64,000 nt of DNA. Source: Ligustrum vulgare. Its lineage: Eukaryota > Streptophyta > Magnoliopsida > Lamiales > Oleaceae. Positions 48,301 through 60,589 of this stretch are shown here, piece after piece. How positions within the stretch are numbered: position 1 is the stretch's first letter; each line of letters starts with the position of its first letter. The translations under genes were made by a program, and so were the position numbers. The stretch lies in NCBI GenBank assembly GCA_963555705.1, contig OY743189.1:1443501-1507500 (forward strand). Direction: 5' to 3'. The notes below the pieces were generated by a model, which had not been told where the DNA came from, did not search any database, and saw nothing but the letters and a program-made list of their open reading frames with translations.

Positions 48301-49990
48301 TAGAGTCTTACTCCATTATAGAGTTTCCAGGAAAGGCTACTTCCTCATTAGTCCTATCTTTGCTCAAAAGCAAAAAGGTTAGAGGGCCTACCATACTATC
48401 TGTTGCTTTAAAATAATCTCTTCTCTATGAATAGCTTACATTGAACCTTTCAGGGACACGTTCATCCTGGTGAATATAGTCCACACTGAACCGCAAGAGC
48501 TCATCTTAAAAGATTTCTCAAACATTATGTCACATGAATCAATGTTTGCAAATGGAACCTCCACCACGTTAAAGTGACCAATCATGTTTTACCAAATGGT
48601 CTCTTGCAAAAACGTGATCGGTTCATAAGTAGAGATATATTATAGCTTGATAGCATATTTTGTATAATTAAAATGTTCAAATTATCATAAATACCCTTCC
48701 ATCGAGAAAATAAATATGGTATCCTATTTTGATGTTTTTATTGCGAAGTACTTGACGTGAGAATCAAAATTATGCAATAAACCATCTCATCAAAATAAAA
48801 CCATTTTCATTGGAAGATTTATAATTATTTTTGAACAAGGATCTTCTAACACGAACAAATGTCATAAGTGGAAAAGAATTATAACGAGACATGTTACAGT
48901 TTTCGCAAATTAGTTGGTGATGTCTAAACATATAACTAGTTGTGGAAATACGACATTCAAATAAAATAAATGTATTAAACACGAGTTGCATAAATGATGA
49001 ATACTTTTATATATGATGCATGAATAAAAAATTATGCACAAGTAGACCCAAAACTACTATAATATGACGACAACCTAAAACCCCAAAATCTTAAACACAT
49101 TTCTCTATAGGAGAAATAAATGTGATTTATGGCTAGGCTGGGACCCTCCCACTAAATTAAATATATCTAGCATCTCATGCAATATTTAATTTATAGTCGT
49201 TAAAATTTGGCCATCATTGACATCGTTTGGATATTCTATAGGAAGTCCCCACGATGTTATTGATTTAAGTGTCTAACCCCTATATTAATAATATTTCAAG
49301 TACCAAATTAATTATGTCACCTATAGGGTAATCATGATTAATTCACACTTAAAAAATTATCACCTAATTGGGCCCAATCTAGTAACCAAAACAGTGCAGC
49401 CCTCCTATAGGGAGACTAATTAGATTAGCACGAGGCATACACAAATTTTTACTAATGGGCTAATAGGGGAGGCCGTGGGTTCAAAATATTTTGCACCCTC
49501 ACTCACTTAATATTTTGAACTGTTGGGTTTTAATTTAATAATTACCAATCAATTTTAACTCTTAAAATCAATTTAATTATTAATAAATATATTTATTTTC
49601 TAATCTAACATTAAGAAAAGAAAATAAAATATAAAACAATGCATGACAGTATAGTACCTAGAGCGGTGTTTATGCGATCTACATGAAATGTTATCTAATG
49701 ACATTCATTCACAATTTAATTAAAGCATAAAATAAATGCGATAATAAAATAAATATGAACATAATTTATGGCCAAACCTAGACACAAAAATTACAAATTA
49801 ATTAAAGATTACATTGAGCCACAACCCGGCCCAATTCTTCAATTTCCATTGCAAGTGTCCAGCCCATTACTCGAACTCTTCAAATAATAATAATCTGGCC
49901 CAAAATTAAACTGGTCCATTCTGCAATTTTTAATTCAGTCCATCCGGCCCAAGAAGAAGTCACAGCCAGCCCATTAAGAACTCACAGCCG
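45325..49990 (-). pseudogene. Decayed Copia gag-pol region
   Basis: Only fragments are readable. The frame at 46196-46405 contains CQNEVRHMDVKMLFLE, the remains of the Copia RT block (usually QMDVKTAFLNG) with its catalytic Asp. The frame at 47541-47837 sits where integrase is expected but is too worn to prove. No zinc knuckle, protease site or intact RT box was found. The other frames in this stretch are short and unrecognised. Confidence 0.65.
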
Positions 49991-50540
49991 GCCCAATTGA
50001 AATTATTGGCCCAACTGAATTCACCCATCACTGTAAGGTTGCTGTGTAACCTCCAAACCGAGAACTCAAAAATTTCAGCCGTGATTTCAGCCACGATTTC
50101 AGCCGCTGCCTTCCGAAATGCCATCGTCGGAAAATGCCTGGAATCATGTCACGACGGTGCCAACCTCCGGGTGCCACCGCCGCCGCCAACATGGTGTAAT
50201 ACACCAACAATGGCAGTAGCGGCAGCACCACGGTTGGTGCTGCCGATCTTCCGCAGCGCTGCACAGGCAGCAGCGTCCACAGGTGCCGCTTCCCCCGCGA
50301 GATCACGATGCCAAGGACACCATGTTCAACCACCCGTCGCAACGGCATGACCCAGGTGCTGCGGATCGTTTGCAGCGACATATGTGGGTTCCACTACCGT
50401 CGCGATCGAGCCAAGATAGCAGTGCCAAAAGCGCCGTCATTGACTGCCGATCACAATGGTAGCACCCACGAGTCCCGCCGACTGCCTGCATGCCGTTCAT
50501 GGTGGATTTTCAGAAATTGCAAGCCAAGTCCTTTATTTGT
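49991..50540 (-). other. GC-rich leader of the Copia element
   Basis: A GC-rich island between the primer site and the worn gag. The frames on both strands (49997-50350, 50028-50381, 50308-50619) are Ala/Arg-rich or unrecognised and typical of GC-rich non-coding sequence. Possibly a captured or structural leader; no product can be named. Confidence 0.45.
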
Positions 50541-50950
50541 TGAGGAAGACGAAGTTGAGTCTACTTTTCGAAATTGCCTTGGAAGTCCTCCGATTTTTGC
50601 AAAAGAAGTCCTTCATTGAAACTGCATAATTGATCCCTCAATCCGAAACTGCAGATCTAGTCCTCGAATTTTATAATTACAATAGAAATAATACAAACCC
50701 TAATTCTATTGCAAAAATCAAAAAATCAAAAGGGAAAACATGGAATCGTAATCCACCCCTTTTGTTACAAGACTCGATAATACAAATACAAGATTTCACG
50801 ACAAAAATCTAAGGCCATAAATTTGTTCAATAAAAAATATCATTCATCCAATAACAATCAAATCACATAAAACCTAACACCGCTCAACTAACACATGCAT
50901 AGACAAAAATATTTATTCCTAAATACACAAAACAGTATCAAAAACCTGAC

Positions 50951-50962
50951 GCTCTGATACCA
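50951..50962 (-). promoter_or_regulatory. Primer binding site of the Copia element (tRNA-iMet)
   Basis: The minus strand reads TGGTATCAGAGC, an exact 12-nt match to the initiator-Met tRNA 3' end complement, two bases from the 5' LTR. Confidence 0.95.
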
Positions 50963-50964
50963 AT

Positions 50965-52381
50965 TGTTGGGAACCCGGGTTGTTCTACTCACAAAAATTG
51001 ATTTCTTGTGATAGATCATCCCGTTACAGGATTTTCTGTTCTATGTATTCAACTTGGAATAAATAATATTGTGCACTAAAAACGATTTTGAGAAGATTAC
51101 CCTTGTAGCGTGCTTTACAATAATCTTCATCGACTGCTGCTTGATTCCACCAAAGCTTCAAACCCTCAAGCTTTCCTCGGTGTTCTCCAATGGCAGTTGT
51201 GCAGGTGTGTGGTCACCTTTTTCAAGATCTAGGTTAAACTAGGATTAGGGTTTCTTTGTAAAGAGGAAACACACACTACACACTTTAGTGTGTGTCTCGC
51301 CACTTTTCCTATTAGGTTAAGAAAAATAGTCTTGGGAGACTATTTGTAACATCTTTACACTCCAAAACCCTACCAGGCCTAGTACCATAACCCAGGCCCA
51401 TTTCTGCACAACCCAATACAGGTAAAAAGCATGTATAAACCCATTACAGTGAAGCCACCGAGGGAACCTGATCGGACCCAATTAAACTAAGCTCCAATAA
51501 ATTAATTATGACCCGATCAACTCTTGATCAGTCAAAATTAATTTATTAATCACGTTCTATTCCACTAAAAGAACGAGATTGCACTCTTAGTAAAATTGAA
51601 ATTACTGAAACAATTAATCAATAATTATATCCTCTGACTTATCGTTCTTACATGTTACCCCCGTCGATCAACTCGAATATTCGGAGCAAGTTAAAATGAC
51701 CAAAATGCCCTTCTTCGAATATTCATAAATTCTCAACTCTCATCTTCTGTCTGACAGTTCGATGTGATCCCATCACATCATAGAATTCAACAGTCACTGT
51801 CGAATTACTGAGCTCAGATTCAACTGTCCACTAGAAGAACCAGTGAGATTATGATCATACCTAAAAGGTGACGGATTCCATAATACGAATATATGTTCCT
51901 CGTTAGTTTACTTTAATTCCCAAAGTACCGAGATATTGATCAGCAATTTGATCTCACCCATTGATACCTCAAAGAGCTTCAAGTTAGTAATCGAAGTCCA
52001 TTATCCTATTAGGATTAAGGTCCCACGTACAATAATCAAGTGAAATTAAATTTGTATGGTCAATGTCACAAATTAATTTCACGTGGTCCCGTCCAATACG
52101 TTCCAAACGTACTCTCAATTTTATTACCAAAGTCAAAGACAGACTTTAATAAAATCGAGACGATCTTATCAAAATAAATTGTCCATATTTATTTACTGAT
52201 CGTGAACGTTAATTTTAGATCGAATCACAAATTGAATCTTTCTGTGTTTAACAACTTAAACACTCAATTTGTAATATCAAATCGACCCGTGGACAAACAC
52301 AACATCATATTAATACAACCAATTAATATTTTACTTTTAAATGTCGTGAATTATACTCTATGGGCATATATAATTCCAACA
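50965..52381 (-). repeat. 5' LTR of the Copia element
   Basis: Same length as 43890-45306 and no difference noticed on reading. It would hold the promoter, transcribing leftwards. Confidence 0.95.
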
Positions 52382-52796
52382 ATATATTGTTGTCCAGAGA
52401 AGTAATTAAATTCATGGAATGAAGAATAGAAAAATGCTGGGTTACCAGAATTCTCAAAGAAAACCCAAGAAGAACAAGTTAATTTTCATACAGAAAATCA
52501 AGAGTATTAACTATGTTAAAAAAATAAATAAAATAAAATAAAATAAAAAAATAAAAAGTTTCAATTGTTATAGAAATATTAGGCCTTGTTCTATTTGCAA
52601 CATTCAGACCATTTTATGTTTTCATTTTCGAAAATATTAAAAACGCGTTCTCTTGTTCATTTCTAAAAATGTATTTTCCAAAATAACAAAAGAATTTGCA
52701 AATAAAACACAAAAGACTCAAATCATTGTTTTGGACATTTCTAGTGGAAATCAACAAAAACAGTAAAAATGTGCAAAACGGCTATTTTGGCAAGGA

Positions 52797-52836
52797 CCTG
52801 GGGTAGCTCCAGTGGTTAGCGTCTCACACCCATGTA
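52797..52836 (+). mobile_element. Possible truncated SINE head
   Basis: GGGGTAGCTCCAGTGGTTAG followed by CGTCTCACACCCATG resembles the A-box region of tRNA-derived plant SINEs. No B box is seen nearby, so at most a short 5' fragment. Confidence 0.35.
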
Positions 52837-53483
52837 GCTCAGTTTTTTTTCTTCCTTTTACATATATTTGTTCTAAACATTTTCATATAACCTAAACCTA
52901 TAGACAGCATCAATTCTGCAGCCGCTTCTCTATCCTCTTTCCAGTCGCTCCCCTCTCCTTCTACTTCCCTTTTCTTCTCTCTAAGTAGACTAATCCAAAA
53001 GTGTTGTAATCGTATAAGTGATTTGGGGCTGCTCACAACAACTGCCAATTTCGATTAGAAGAAGAAGGTACAAACGTGAGTTACATTCGTATCTCTTTTT
53101 TTTCCTGTAATTTACTGTTATTACTGGGCTCCTTGCTGTCATATGATTATGAATGTCATGATATAAGCCGTTAGAACTGAGTCTATCCCCGACAAATTTG
53201 GAGTCGCCAATGAATCCTTTTTGTCCATTCGATTCATTGACAGGGTAAACTCAAGTATAAGGATAAAAATTAGTATTTCTCCCATGCGATGCGAGGAAGT
53301 TATTCAAAAATATAAATTTCGATAAATATTTGTAAAATTTTAATGCTCATACATACTTAACATAAATCCAAAATGCATGAAAAATAATATTATATCACAA
53401 TAACTATTAAAACTTAATTGATAATGTAACTAATTCAAATTATAATAACTTTTTTTAATATAGTAAGTCAATATATATATTTA

Positions 53484-53676
53484 AGCAATAAATGACACTT
53501 AATTTCAATAATTTTTATGAGCTATTTTTTTTTAAGCACACAATATTAATTTTGTGGAAGACATCAATATATTTCTTATTTAAGCAATAAATGACACTTA
53601 ATTTCAATAATTTTTATGAGCTATTTTTTTTAAGCACACAATATTAATTTTGTGGAAGACATCAATATATTTCTTA
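53484..53676 (+). repeat. ~97-bp tandem duplication
   Basis: The unit AAGCAATAAATGACACTTAA...TCAATATATTTCTT occurs twice in tandem, differing by one T in a T run. Confidence 0.9.
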
Positions 53677-55490
53677 CGATTTCTGCATTCTCTCGTATTT
53701 AATCCTGTATTTGATAAACCTTTATTATAATAAACACAATTTTCAGCACTACTTTAACCACACATCTTTTTTCTCTCCAATTTTTAACGACACATCTTAC
53801 CTAAAAATACAAATAACATCAATCATTACCTATTATAACAGTTACCTAAAACAATGTAAGTTTTTTTAATTTTCATTCCAAAATATCAATCACGATAATT
53901 ATAAATGTGTGTTTAACTTAAACTCACGAATATTTGTATTTAACCAATAAAAATATAATTTTGTCTATAAAATATATAATGTGGCTTGTAAATTTTTTGT
54001 AAAATGTGTGGTAAATGATATTTTGAATAATGAATATCAAGATAAAATAGACATAATTTAAATAAATTTAAGCTTATGTTTTATAATGTAACTATTACAA
54101 TTTATAAATCAATTTATAAACAACATAATTTCTTAAATTATTTTTAACCACACACATTTTATCTTTATTCAAAACATATTTTTTCCAAAACTCACTTTCT
54201 GCCACATTTTACCAATAAAATAATTTACAAATAAACAAAAAATAATAATCTAATTTTTAATCTTACATTATGAAAAAATTTACTATTTCAAACCTCATCA
54301 TTTGAAATAATGTGTCGTTTTATTATTAGCCCCTGTTTGAGACCTGTCATTTCAAACAATGTAGCTTGTAAATGTTTTGTAGAATGTATGATCGATGATA
54401 TTTTGAAGAATGAATATCAAATTACAAAAATATACATAGCAAGACAAAAAAAAAATTAAACATGTGTTTGGTAAAAGTAAAAAAAAAAAAATGGTTTAAT
54501 ACACAATTTTCCAAACAACTTTTTAATCACACATATTTTCTCTCTCTAATTTTCAATTACTACTTTTTACTTCAAAATCATAAATAAACCAGTTTATAGA
54601 TCAAATATTATTACCAAACGAAGACTTAAGACAAAAAAAAAGAATAAAACAAATAAAATAAATAAATTTAAAATGGTGTCGGTCGCTTTTTAGCGGCTGA
54701 CATTATTGCTTGGATTGCCAAGCAATTAATGTTAAAAAAAATTGAAATGATTTTGGAGGTAACTTTTTCACTTTTATATATAAGTATATAGATACATTGC
54801 TTGGAAGCAATCCAAGCAATTAATGTTAAAAAAAAAAAAAAAAAATGAAATTATTTTGGAGGGAACTTTTCCACTTTTATAGGTAAAGTATGGAAGTATA
54901 GAATACCTTTCCTGAAGTCCAATGAGCAGAATTAAAAAAAAAAAAAAAAAAGTAAGTTCATGGTACTGGTTCGAAGTTACGAATAAGTAAATAAAGTTTA
55001 GGATATTGAAAAACGATGAAAACGTAATTCATAACCTTGGAGATTAGTGCTCCATATATACTTTTTCTTGATTTTTTCCTCCTGAGCAAATAGACAGATA
55101 ACATAAAAGAAAATTATGAAAAGTGCTAATCATCAATCATTATGCTATAAAAAAGAAGGATTGAAAAGTTGAGAAATATTTCCAAATTTAATGGATTATA
55201 GTTTAGGAGCACTGAAATTACTGGTGTTATTGAGCTACTCCTTCGTCATAATTGGGAAACAGGACGTATGTGATGGTGATACCTCTGTGGTCAAGGTTCA
55301 CAAAATGGTTCATCTTTCTCCATTTTCAGATAGGGAGTCTGTGGTACCTTGAAGTCATAGAGGTCTTCAAAATGTTGTACCAGCCTCTTTTCCAAAAAAT
55401 GAATAACCGCAGGCAGAGCTGTACTTGTGACTTTGTAGACTTGAAACAAACAGTAGTTCTTCGAGATATAGGCCTTGGGCTAGATGGAGG

Positions 55491-55511
55491 TTCGGGGGCA
55501 GCGCCCCCGAA
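55491..55511. other. Perfect 9-bp GC hairpin
   Basis: TTCGGGGGC-AGC-GCCCCCGAA, followed by an A run. Isolated in AT-rich DNA. Confidence 0.8.
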
Positions 55512-57224
55512 AAAAAAAAAATTTAAGGAAAAAACTGAAAATAAAGATTAAATTCATATTCACATAAAACAAACTATACAAATTCACCATAAAATTGCAA
55601 ATAAATAAAAAGTTCAAAAGTATTAACTAATATAAAACGACCAACAAAATATTATATTCCATATACTTTAAAGTTTTATATTCAAAAAAATCTCAATTTT
55701 ATGGACCTGTGCTGAAATATTAATAATAAAAAAGGGCCCAAAAATAATATGGGCCCTGAAACCATGGCCTCACCTGCCTCTAGGCAGGTCCGACCATGAC
55801 TGCAGGGTTTGAGGAATTGAATACACTTCCCAGGAAACTTGAAGGCTGAGACTGTTAGAATTAAATCTCTATAGACCAAGATCAATCATGCTAAATTATC
55901 AAGAATAATAAACTGGAAATATACCTGGATCCATTAAATCTGATTAAACTAGGGTTAGATCTTCCACAGTCAAATTTCTTATTGTTCAACATGTTTTCCT
56001 CTCGCAATGGACAGAAGAAGGACGCGAACAGTTATAATTTGACTTGAGGACCATAACCACAATTCTTGTCCTTTTATGAGAGCTAATTAGGTTTCCATCA
56101 ACCCTAATTAGTCTATCAGGTCTCTACACATTACAAAGTTCATACCAATAGATGTTTTTAGAGCCCAAATATTTTGATCACTTAATTGGCCCTATTAATT
56201 TAGATAGTCCAACATAATTGTAATTAACTATGTAGCCCCCATAAAAGATTAATTCCAACAATCTCTCACTTGGGCTACATGAGTAATCCAAAACAATTAT
56301 ACTGTATAACCTTAGGTGCTCACCAAAATGCTATCTTACCTTGAAACATCCCCTTTGTTACAATCTGGTCCATCTCCAGTGTCAACATGGGATCAAAGCG
56401 GCTTTCATTACACTTATATTGGTAACTAAACCCATCAATGATCACCGTACCAACACATTCAATAACATAGAGCAAGTATGGATGTGTAGCATGGAAATTA
56501 CATACGATGTGATCATAAACATGCCTATTTCCAACTGGTCCAACTTTATTCCTTAGTGAGATCATGTTAAATCTTTCCAACCTTGATACTAAACCACAAA
56601 CGAAAAGATCAAATTCAGAGATTTGAAAATAAATCATATCTTTAATTCTGCAGAAAACAACAATAGAATGTGTCTATTACTTAAAGAGCACCAAAGTACA
56701 AACTCCCACTAAAATAGTATTACACCAAATTATACAACACCCATATGAGCAGTGTGCTCATGAACCACCTAGGTTGTAAACCCTTGGTGAGCAGATCTGC
56801 AATATGGAGTTTGTGTCCCTACACTCTATAGACAACTGAGTACTCTAAATTCATTCTTTGAAAATAATGATTGATCTCCAAATTTCCTGATTTCCTTTAG
56901 ATGAGCAAATATGTTTTGCTCTATGCAAATATTGTACAATCCTTTTGGATGCTTTCAAATGATTCATCTCAAGACTATTTAAATATCTGACTAATACTCC
57001 CACTATGACGCTATATCCTGATGCATACATACTTGAGCGTGTACAAGACTTCCTATAGCCAACATATAATAAGTCTCATGCATATTAATCATTTATCACT
57101 TTAAACTCAGTCTCGGGGCACTGAATGAGACTAAACTAGTCTCCCTTCTCACTGAGTGTATCTTTTAATCAACAATCTTTCATACCAAAAATGGTACATT
57201 TACTCCCACTTAACTTATGGTATA

Positions 57225-57456
57225 TGATGTGATCCAGACCACAGATACAAGCCCGCACAAAGATCCGTTTAAGATCTAAGGAGGACCGATGACTCGATTG
57301 CAAACAAAGAGGGTCAAAGAAGCAATGGACAAGTTAGTTCAAGAAACAATGGCCAAAACAATGTTCGTGTCATCAAAAGAAACAATCTCCATGTTGGAAG
57401 CTAGTCGAGACGACGAGTGGATCAACCTCATTCAAGCCGTCGAAGAAAATTGTTAA
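57225..57456 (+). pseudogene. Gypsy integrase C-terminal tail encoded in the LTR
   Basis: Frame from the LTR start reads ...HKDPFKI*GGPMTRLQTKRV, then KEAMDKLVQETMAK, and ends EENC* at 57456. GGPMTR(x)2(x)KR(x)KEA is the usual end of plant Ty3/Gypsy (chromovirus-type) polyproteins. One in-frame stop (TAA, about 57276) breaks it. The position inside the LTR implies that in the intact element pol runs into the 3' LTR, as in CRM-type elements. Confidence 0.78.
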
Positions 57457-57464
57457 AATTCAAT

Positions 57465-57705
57465 GTTACGGCCGTAACAAGTATTTCATCACGGCCGTAA
57501 CCAACTCTCTGCTGAGATTGATTTTGCGAGACATGAGGTCTTACGGCCTTAAAGGTTGAGTATCACGGCCATAAGGGAGTCACTGCCTAAAACTGGAATT
57601 TGAACGATTTTGGACTTACGGCTGTAAGTCATATTGTCACGGCCGTAAGAGTGAATCAGAAATAAGGTTATGGCCGTAAGGATAGTAGTCACGGCCGTAA
57701 AATCC
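57465..57705. repeat. ACGGCCGTAA palindromic words
   Basis: At least seven copies or near-copies of TTACGGCCGTAA (GTTACGGCCGTAAC at 57465-57478 is the longest) spaced 20-40 bp apart within the LTR. Confidence 0.88.
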
Positions 57706-58087
57706 TATACGCGTGAATTTTAGAGTTTATTTCCTTTCTTATTTTTAGGTAGTTGTTTCCTTGTTTAATTAGAACTCTTAACCTAGATTTTGACCCTATT
57801 TATAGGGATGTAATTTTCATTATTCAATACACAACTTTGATATTATTATTGAGAGGCAATTTGCTTTCACAACCTTATTCTTCATTGAATAAAATCCGAA
57901 CTTGCGAGTTTAATTCTTGTTTGTTCAAATCTTGAGTGAGATTTATTTTCATTGTGATCAAGAGGTCAGCATATCTATTGATTGTGTTGGTTGCTTGGTT
58001 CAATTAATTTGAATCAATCTCGAAATCGTGATTCTTTGGCGTTCTTGGGTCGATTCCAATAATTTGTGGGTTGCGTAACTACAATTG

Positions 58088-58270
58088 CTACGTGGTTTGC
58101 ATCAGTATATAATCATCATTTGCATTTATCTCAAATACAAACGAGATAATAATTTGATAAAATTTGTCATACCATTGATGGGGAGCTTGTTTTATACAAT
58201 AGATTAATTTATTTAGTTTACAAATCATTTTATTTGTACTAAATAACACAAAATTTTCTGGTTGCACCAT
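58088..58270 (-). pseudogene. Copia reverse transcriptase fragment
   Basis: MVQPENFVLFSTN and KLNKLIYCIKQAPHQWYDKF are the conserved MxQPxGF...CKLxKSxYGLKQAxRxW(Y/N) region of Copia RT. The frame is cut by the solo LTR at 58104 before the YVDD catalytic box. Confidence 0.88.
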
Positions 58271-58635
58271 ACATATTATTTCTCCAATATCTCAATTGAG
58301 AAATATAATCTTTACATTCATCTAATAACAAATGCCGTCATCATCCTGAAAGAGTCTTTCGATAAAACCATATAAAGTCTCTTTCTAATCGATGTTTTCC
58401 TTCTGATTAAAATCCTAACAACAAGATGAGCCTTATATCTCTCAACATTGCCTTTTGAATCCCTCTTGGTCTTAAATATTTATTTGAAACCTTTGGGGTT
58501 ATTGCGTTCAGGCAATTTGACGAGATTCCAAATGTCACTGTCTTTCATGGATTTATCTCCTCTTTTATGGCATCAATCCACTTTTGAGAATTAGGACTTT
58601 GTTTGGCCAAATAGAAGTTATTGGATCATCTTCAA

Positions 58636-59054
58636 TTACCTTATGTCAAACTCATGTTCTTGGAGAAAGATGATATAATCATCCGAAACCACACTTCTCC
58701 TTTCTCTAATGGATCTTTTCAATGGCATTTTGCTCTTAAGGTTGTTGAGCTTGTTCATCAGAAACAATTCCTTCAATCTGAATTGGGAAATACTCAACAT
58801 TGTCTTAATAATCTGAATTTGCATCTTGAACAATGTCATAAATTGAAGTATGATCATTATCAATAGCAACAATAGCAAGAGAAAACAAATTCCTCTTTAA
58901 ACAATGTCTCTAAACTTATCTTCCCCTCCAAGCTCAATATCCTCAAGGAATATAGCAAAAGGTCCTGGACGTCATCACCATTGTCAGGTCTGACGACTTT
59001 AAATCTTCTTGCCAAGTTGATTTTCAACTTCAGCTTTGAAGGCCTTAATAACAT
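58636..59054 (-). pseudogene. Copia integrase C-terminal and RT N-terminal fragments
   Basis: The frame at 58860-59054 has FKVVRPDNGDDVQDLL, the worn integrase core block (usually K.(V/L)RSD.GGEY) with its catalytic Asp. The frame at 58636-58878 has RSIRERRSVVSDDYIIFLQE, the linker between integrase and RT in plant Copia polyproteins. Both are broken. Confidence 0.83.
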
Positions 59055-60589
59055 CCATAAGTTGTTACTTCTCGTAGATCAAATATAGGTAGTCAAAGTT
59101 TGAATAATCGTCCGTGAACATAATAAAATACTATTGTCCATTCCAAGAAACAGTAGAGAATGGACAAAAAATATTAGTATGAATTAGTTCTAAGACACCA
59201 GATTTGTCATTGGCACCCAATTTTCTTATATTTGTCTATTTTCCTTTACGCACTTGACACAATGGACTCAGGAGTCTGTCTAGTTAAAGGGTTCAAGAAC
59301 TCCGTAGGGCACAAGCCTATCTCAATTCTCAGTTTAAAGATATATCCTTGCACTTGTGCCACAATGCAGCGGAATCTTTATTAGTTAATTTATGTTTTGT
59401 ACCATGTTGACTGATATGCAAAGTTTCATTATACGAGGCAAGTTTATCCAATAAATATAGGTTATCATTCAAAGATAAATGATCAGTCCAACAAGATTTG
59501 AATTATGAAAAGACTAACTTTATTGTTTCCAAATGAATAATAATAACATAATTTGTTCAATATGAGAAACATAAATCAAATTTCGTCTAAAAGACGGCAC
59601 TTTATATGTCTCTTCTAAAATCAAATAATGATCAGTCCTTAATAATGACCTAAAATTCCTTATAGCCTCCACTCTAACTGTATTACCGTTTCCCTAACAG
59701 ATGAATCTTTCAACATCAATTGGATGTCAACTTTACAGGAAACCATGCATAGTCACACTCATGTGAGTGGTAGCACCAGAATCTAGTCATCAAGCGTGTA
59801 TAGGTACAAAAGTTAAATTAACTTCAAATCGATCCAAAACGAGAAGCACGCTTTTCTTAACTAGCACCCAATTTGAGGCATTCCATATTTACTGTCCACC
59901 CTTATTGTAAAAGTAGCAGGTAAATTTCTTATCCCGTTATTTTGCATTTTGTGGTACCTCAAATGTAGCTTCTTTTCCCCATTTTACTTTTCTGATCTTG
60001 ATGAGTTGTCAAAAAGTGAATAATTTTAGTCGTATCCCGATTAATTGTTTTCTCTTCTTGCACACAGTGAGATATGAACTCATTAAGAATCAATGTATCC
60101 AGTTGGGTGTTGTAACTCACTTTAAACTGACTTTATTGTGCATGGAGAAAAGCAAAGTCAGATGCACGAGCAAGTCCAAAGACAGCTCTACCTTTCGGGC
60201 TTTTAATTCGAAAGCAAGACTAGACAATATAATTTTCTGAATGGAACATTACATGATCATAAGACCCTTGCGATTAGAATGGTCCTCACTTCTCCAGGTC
60301 CCTTTCATGGAACTTACATTAGTGAGAACATGTGATCGTTCTGTCCAAAGTAAAAGGTCAAGATCCATGTAACCGAGAACAATCATAACGTTCTCTTTCC
60401 AATTTTGAATTTCGTGATATTAAACATGAGAATGGAGTTAAATGACAGATATTGTAGTAGCAGAATCAATAACTGAAACGAAATCAGGAAAAATTAAAAT
60501 AATGGTGGGCCCAATTACAAGATACCTAGCACAACATTGATATTTAGTCTTTGGACAGAAATATCAACTTGTAAATGGTAGTCTCCATA

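Larger units (their letters stand above)
43890..52381 (-). mobile_element. Young Ty1/Copia retroelement with decayed coding region
   Basis: Two 1417-bp LTRs (43890-45306, 50965-52381) in direct order, flanked by ATATA on both sides (43885-43889, 52382-52386). Primer site (50951-50962) and polypurine tract (45307-45324) place it on the minus strand. The LTRs look identical by eye, so it inserted recently, yet the 5.66-kb interior shows only scraps of pol. It must have been moved by proteins from another copy. Confidence 0.93.
52387..55852. other. AT-rich intergenic stretch with local duplications
   Basis: Starts as the continuation of the LTR-like fragment cut by the Copia element. It holds an AAATA-type microsatellite (about 52520-52557), a tandem duplication at 53484-53676, a second one at about 54700-54880, several A/T runs and a perfect GC hairpin at 55491-55511. 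The phrase GGCAGGTCCGACC near 55782 resembles ends of some plant DNA transposons. No gene recognised; the frame at 55252-55551 matches nothing I know. Confidence 0.5.
57225..58104 (+). mobile_element. Solo Ty3/Gypsy LTR inserted in the Copia RT
   Basis: Starts TGATGTGATCC, ends TTTGCATCA, flanked by GTATA (57220-57224 and 58105-58109). 880 bp. Its first 230 bp encode the C-terminal tail of a Gypsy pol, and the middle carries repeated ACGGCCGTAA palindromes. No internal region. Confidence 0.87.

Noticed and set aside
49997..50619. Overlapping Ala/Arg/Val-rich frames on both strands
   Set aside because: GC-rich leader of a Copia element. No domain and no start context.
52797..52836. tRNA gene
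   Set aside because: Only an A-box-like part is present. No B box, no cloverleaf, no anticodon arm. Listed as a possible SINE head with low confidence.
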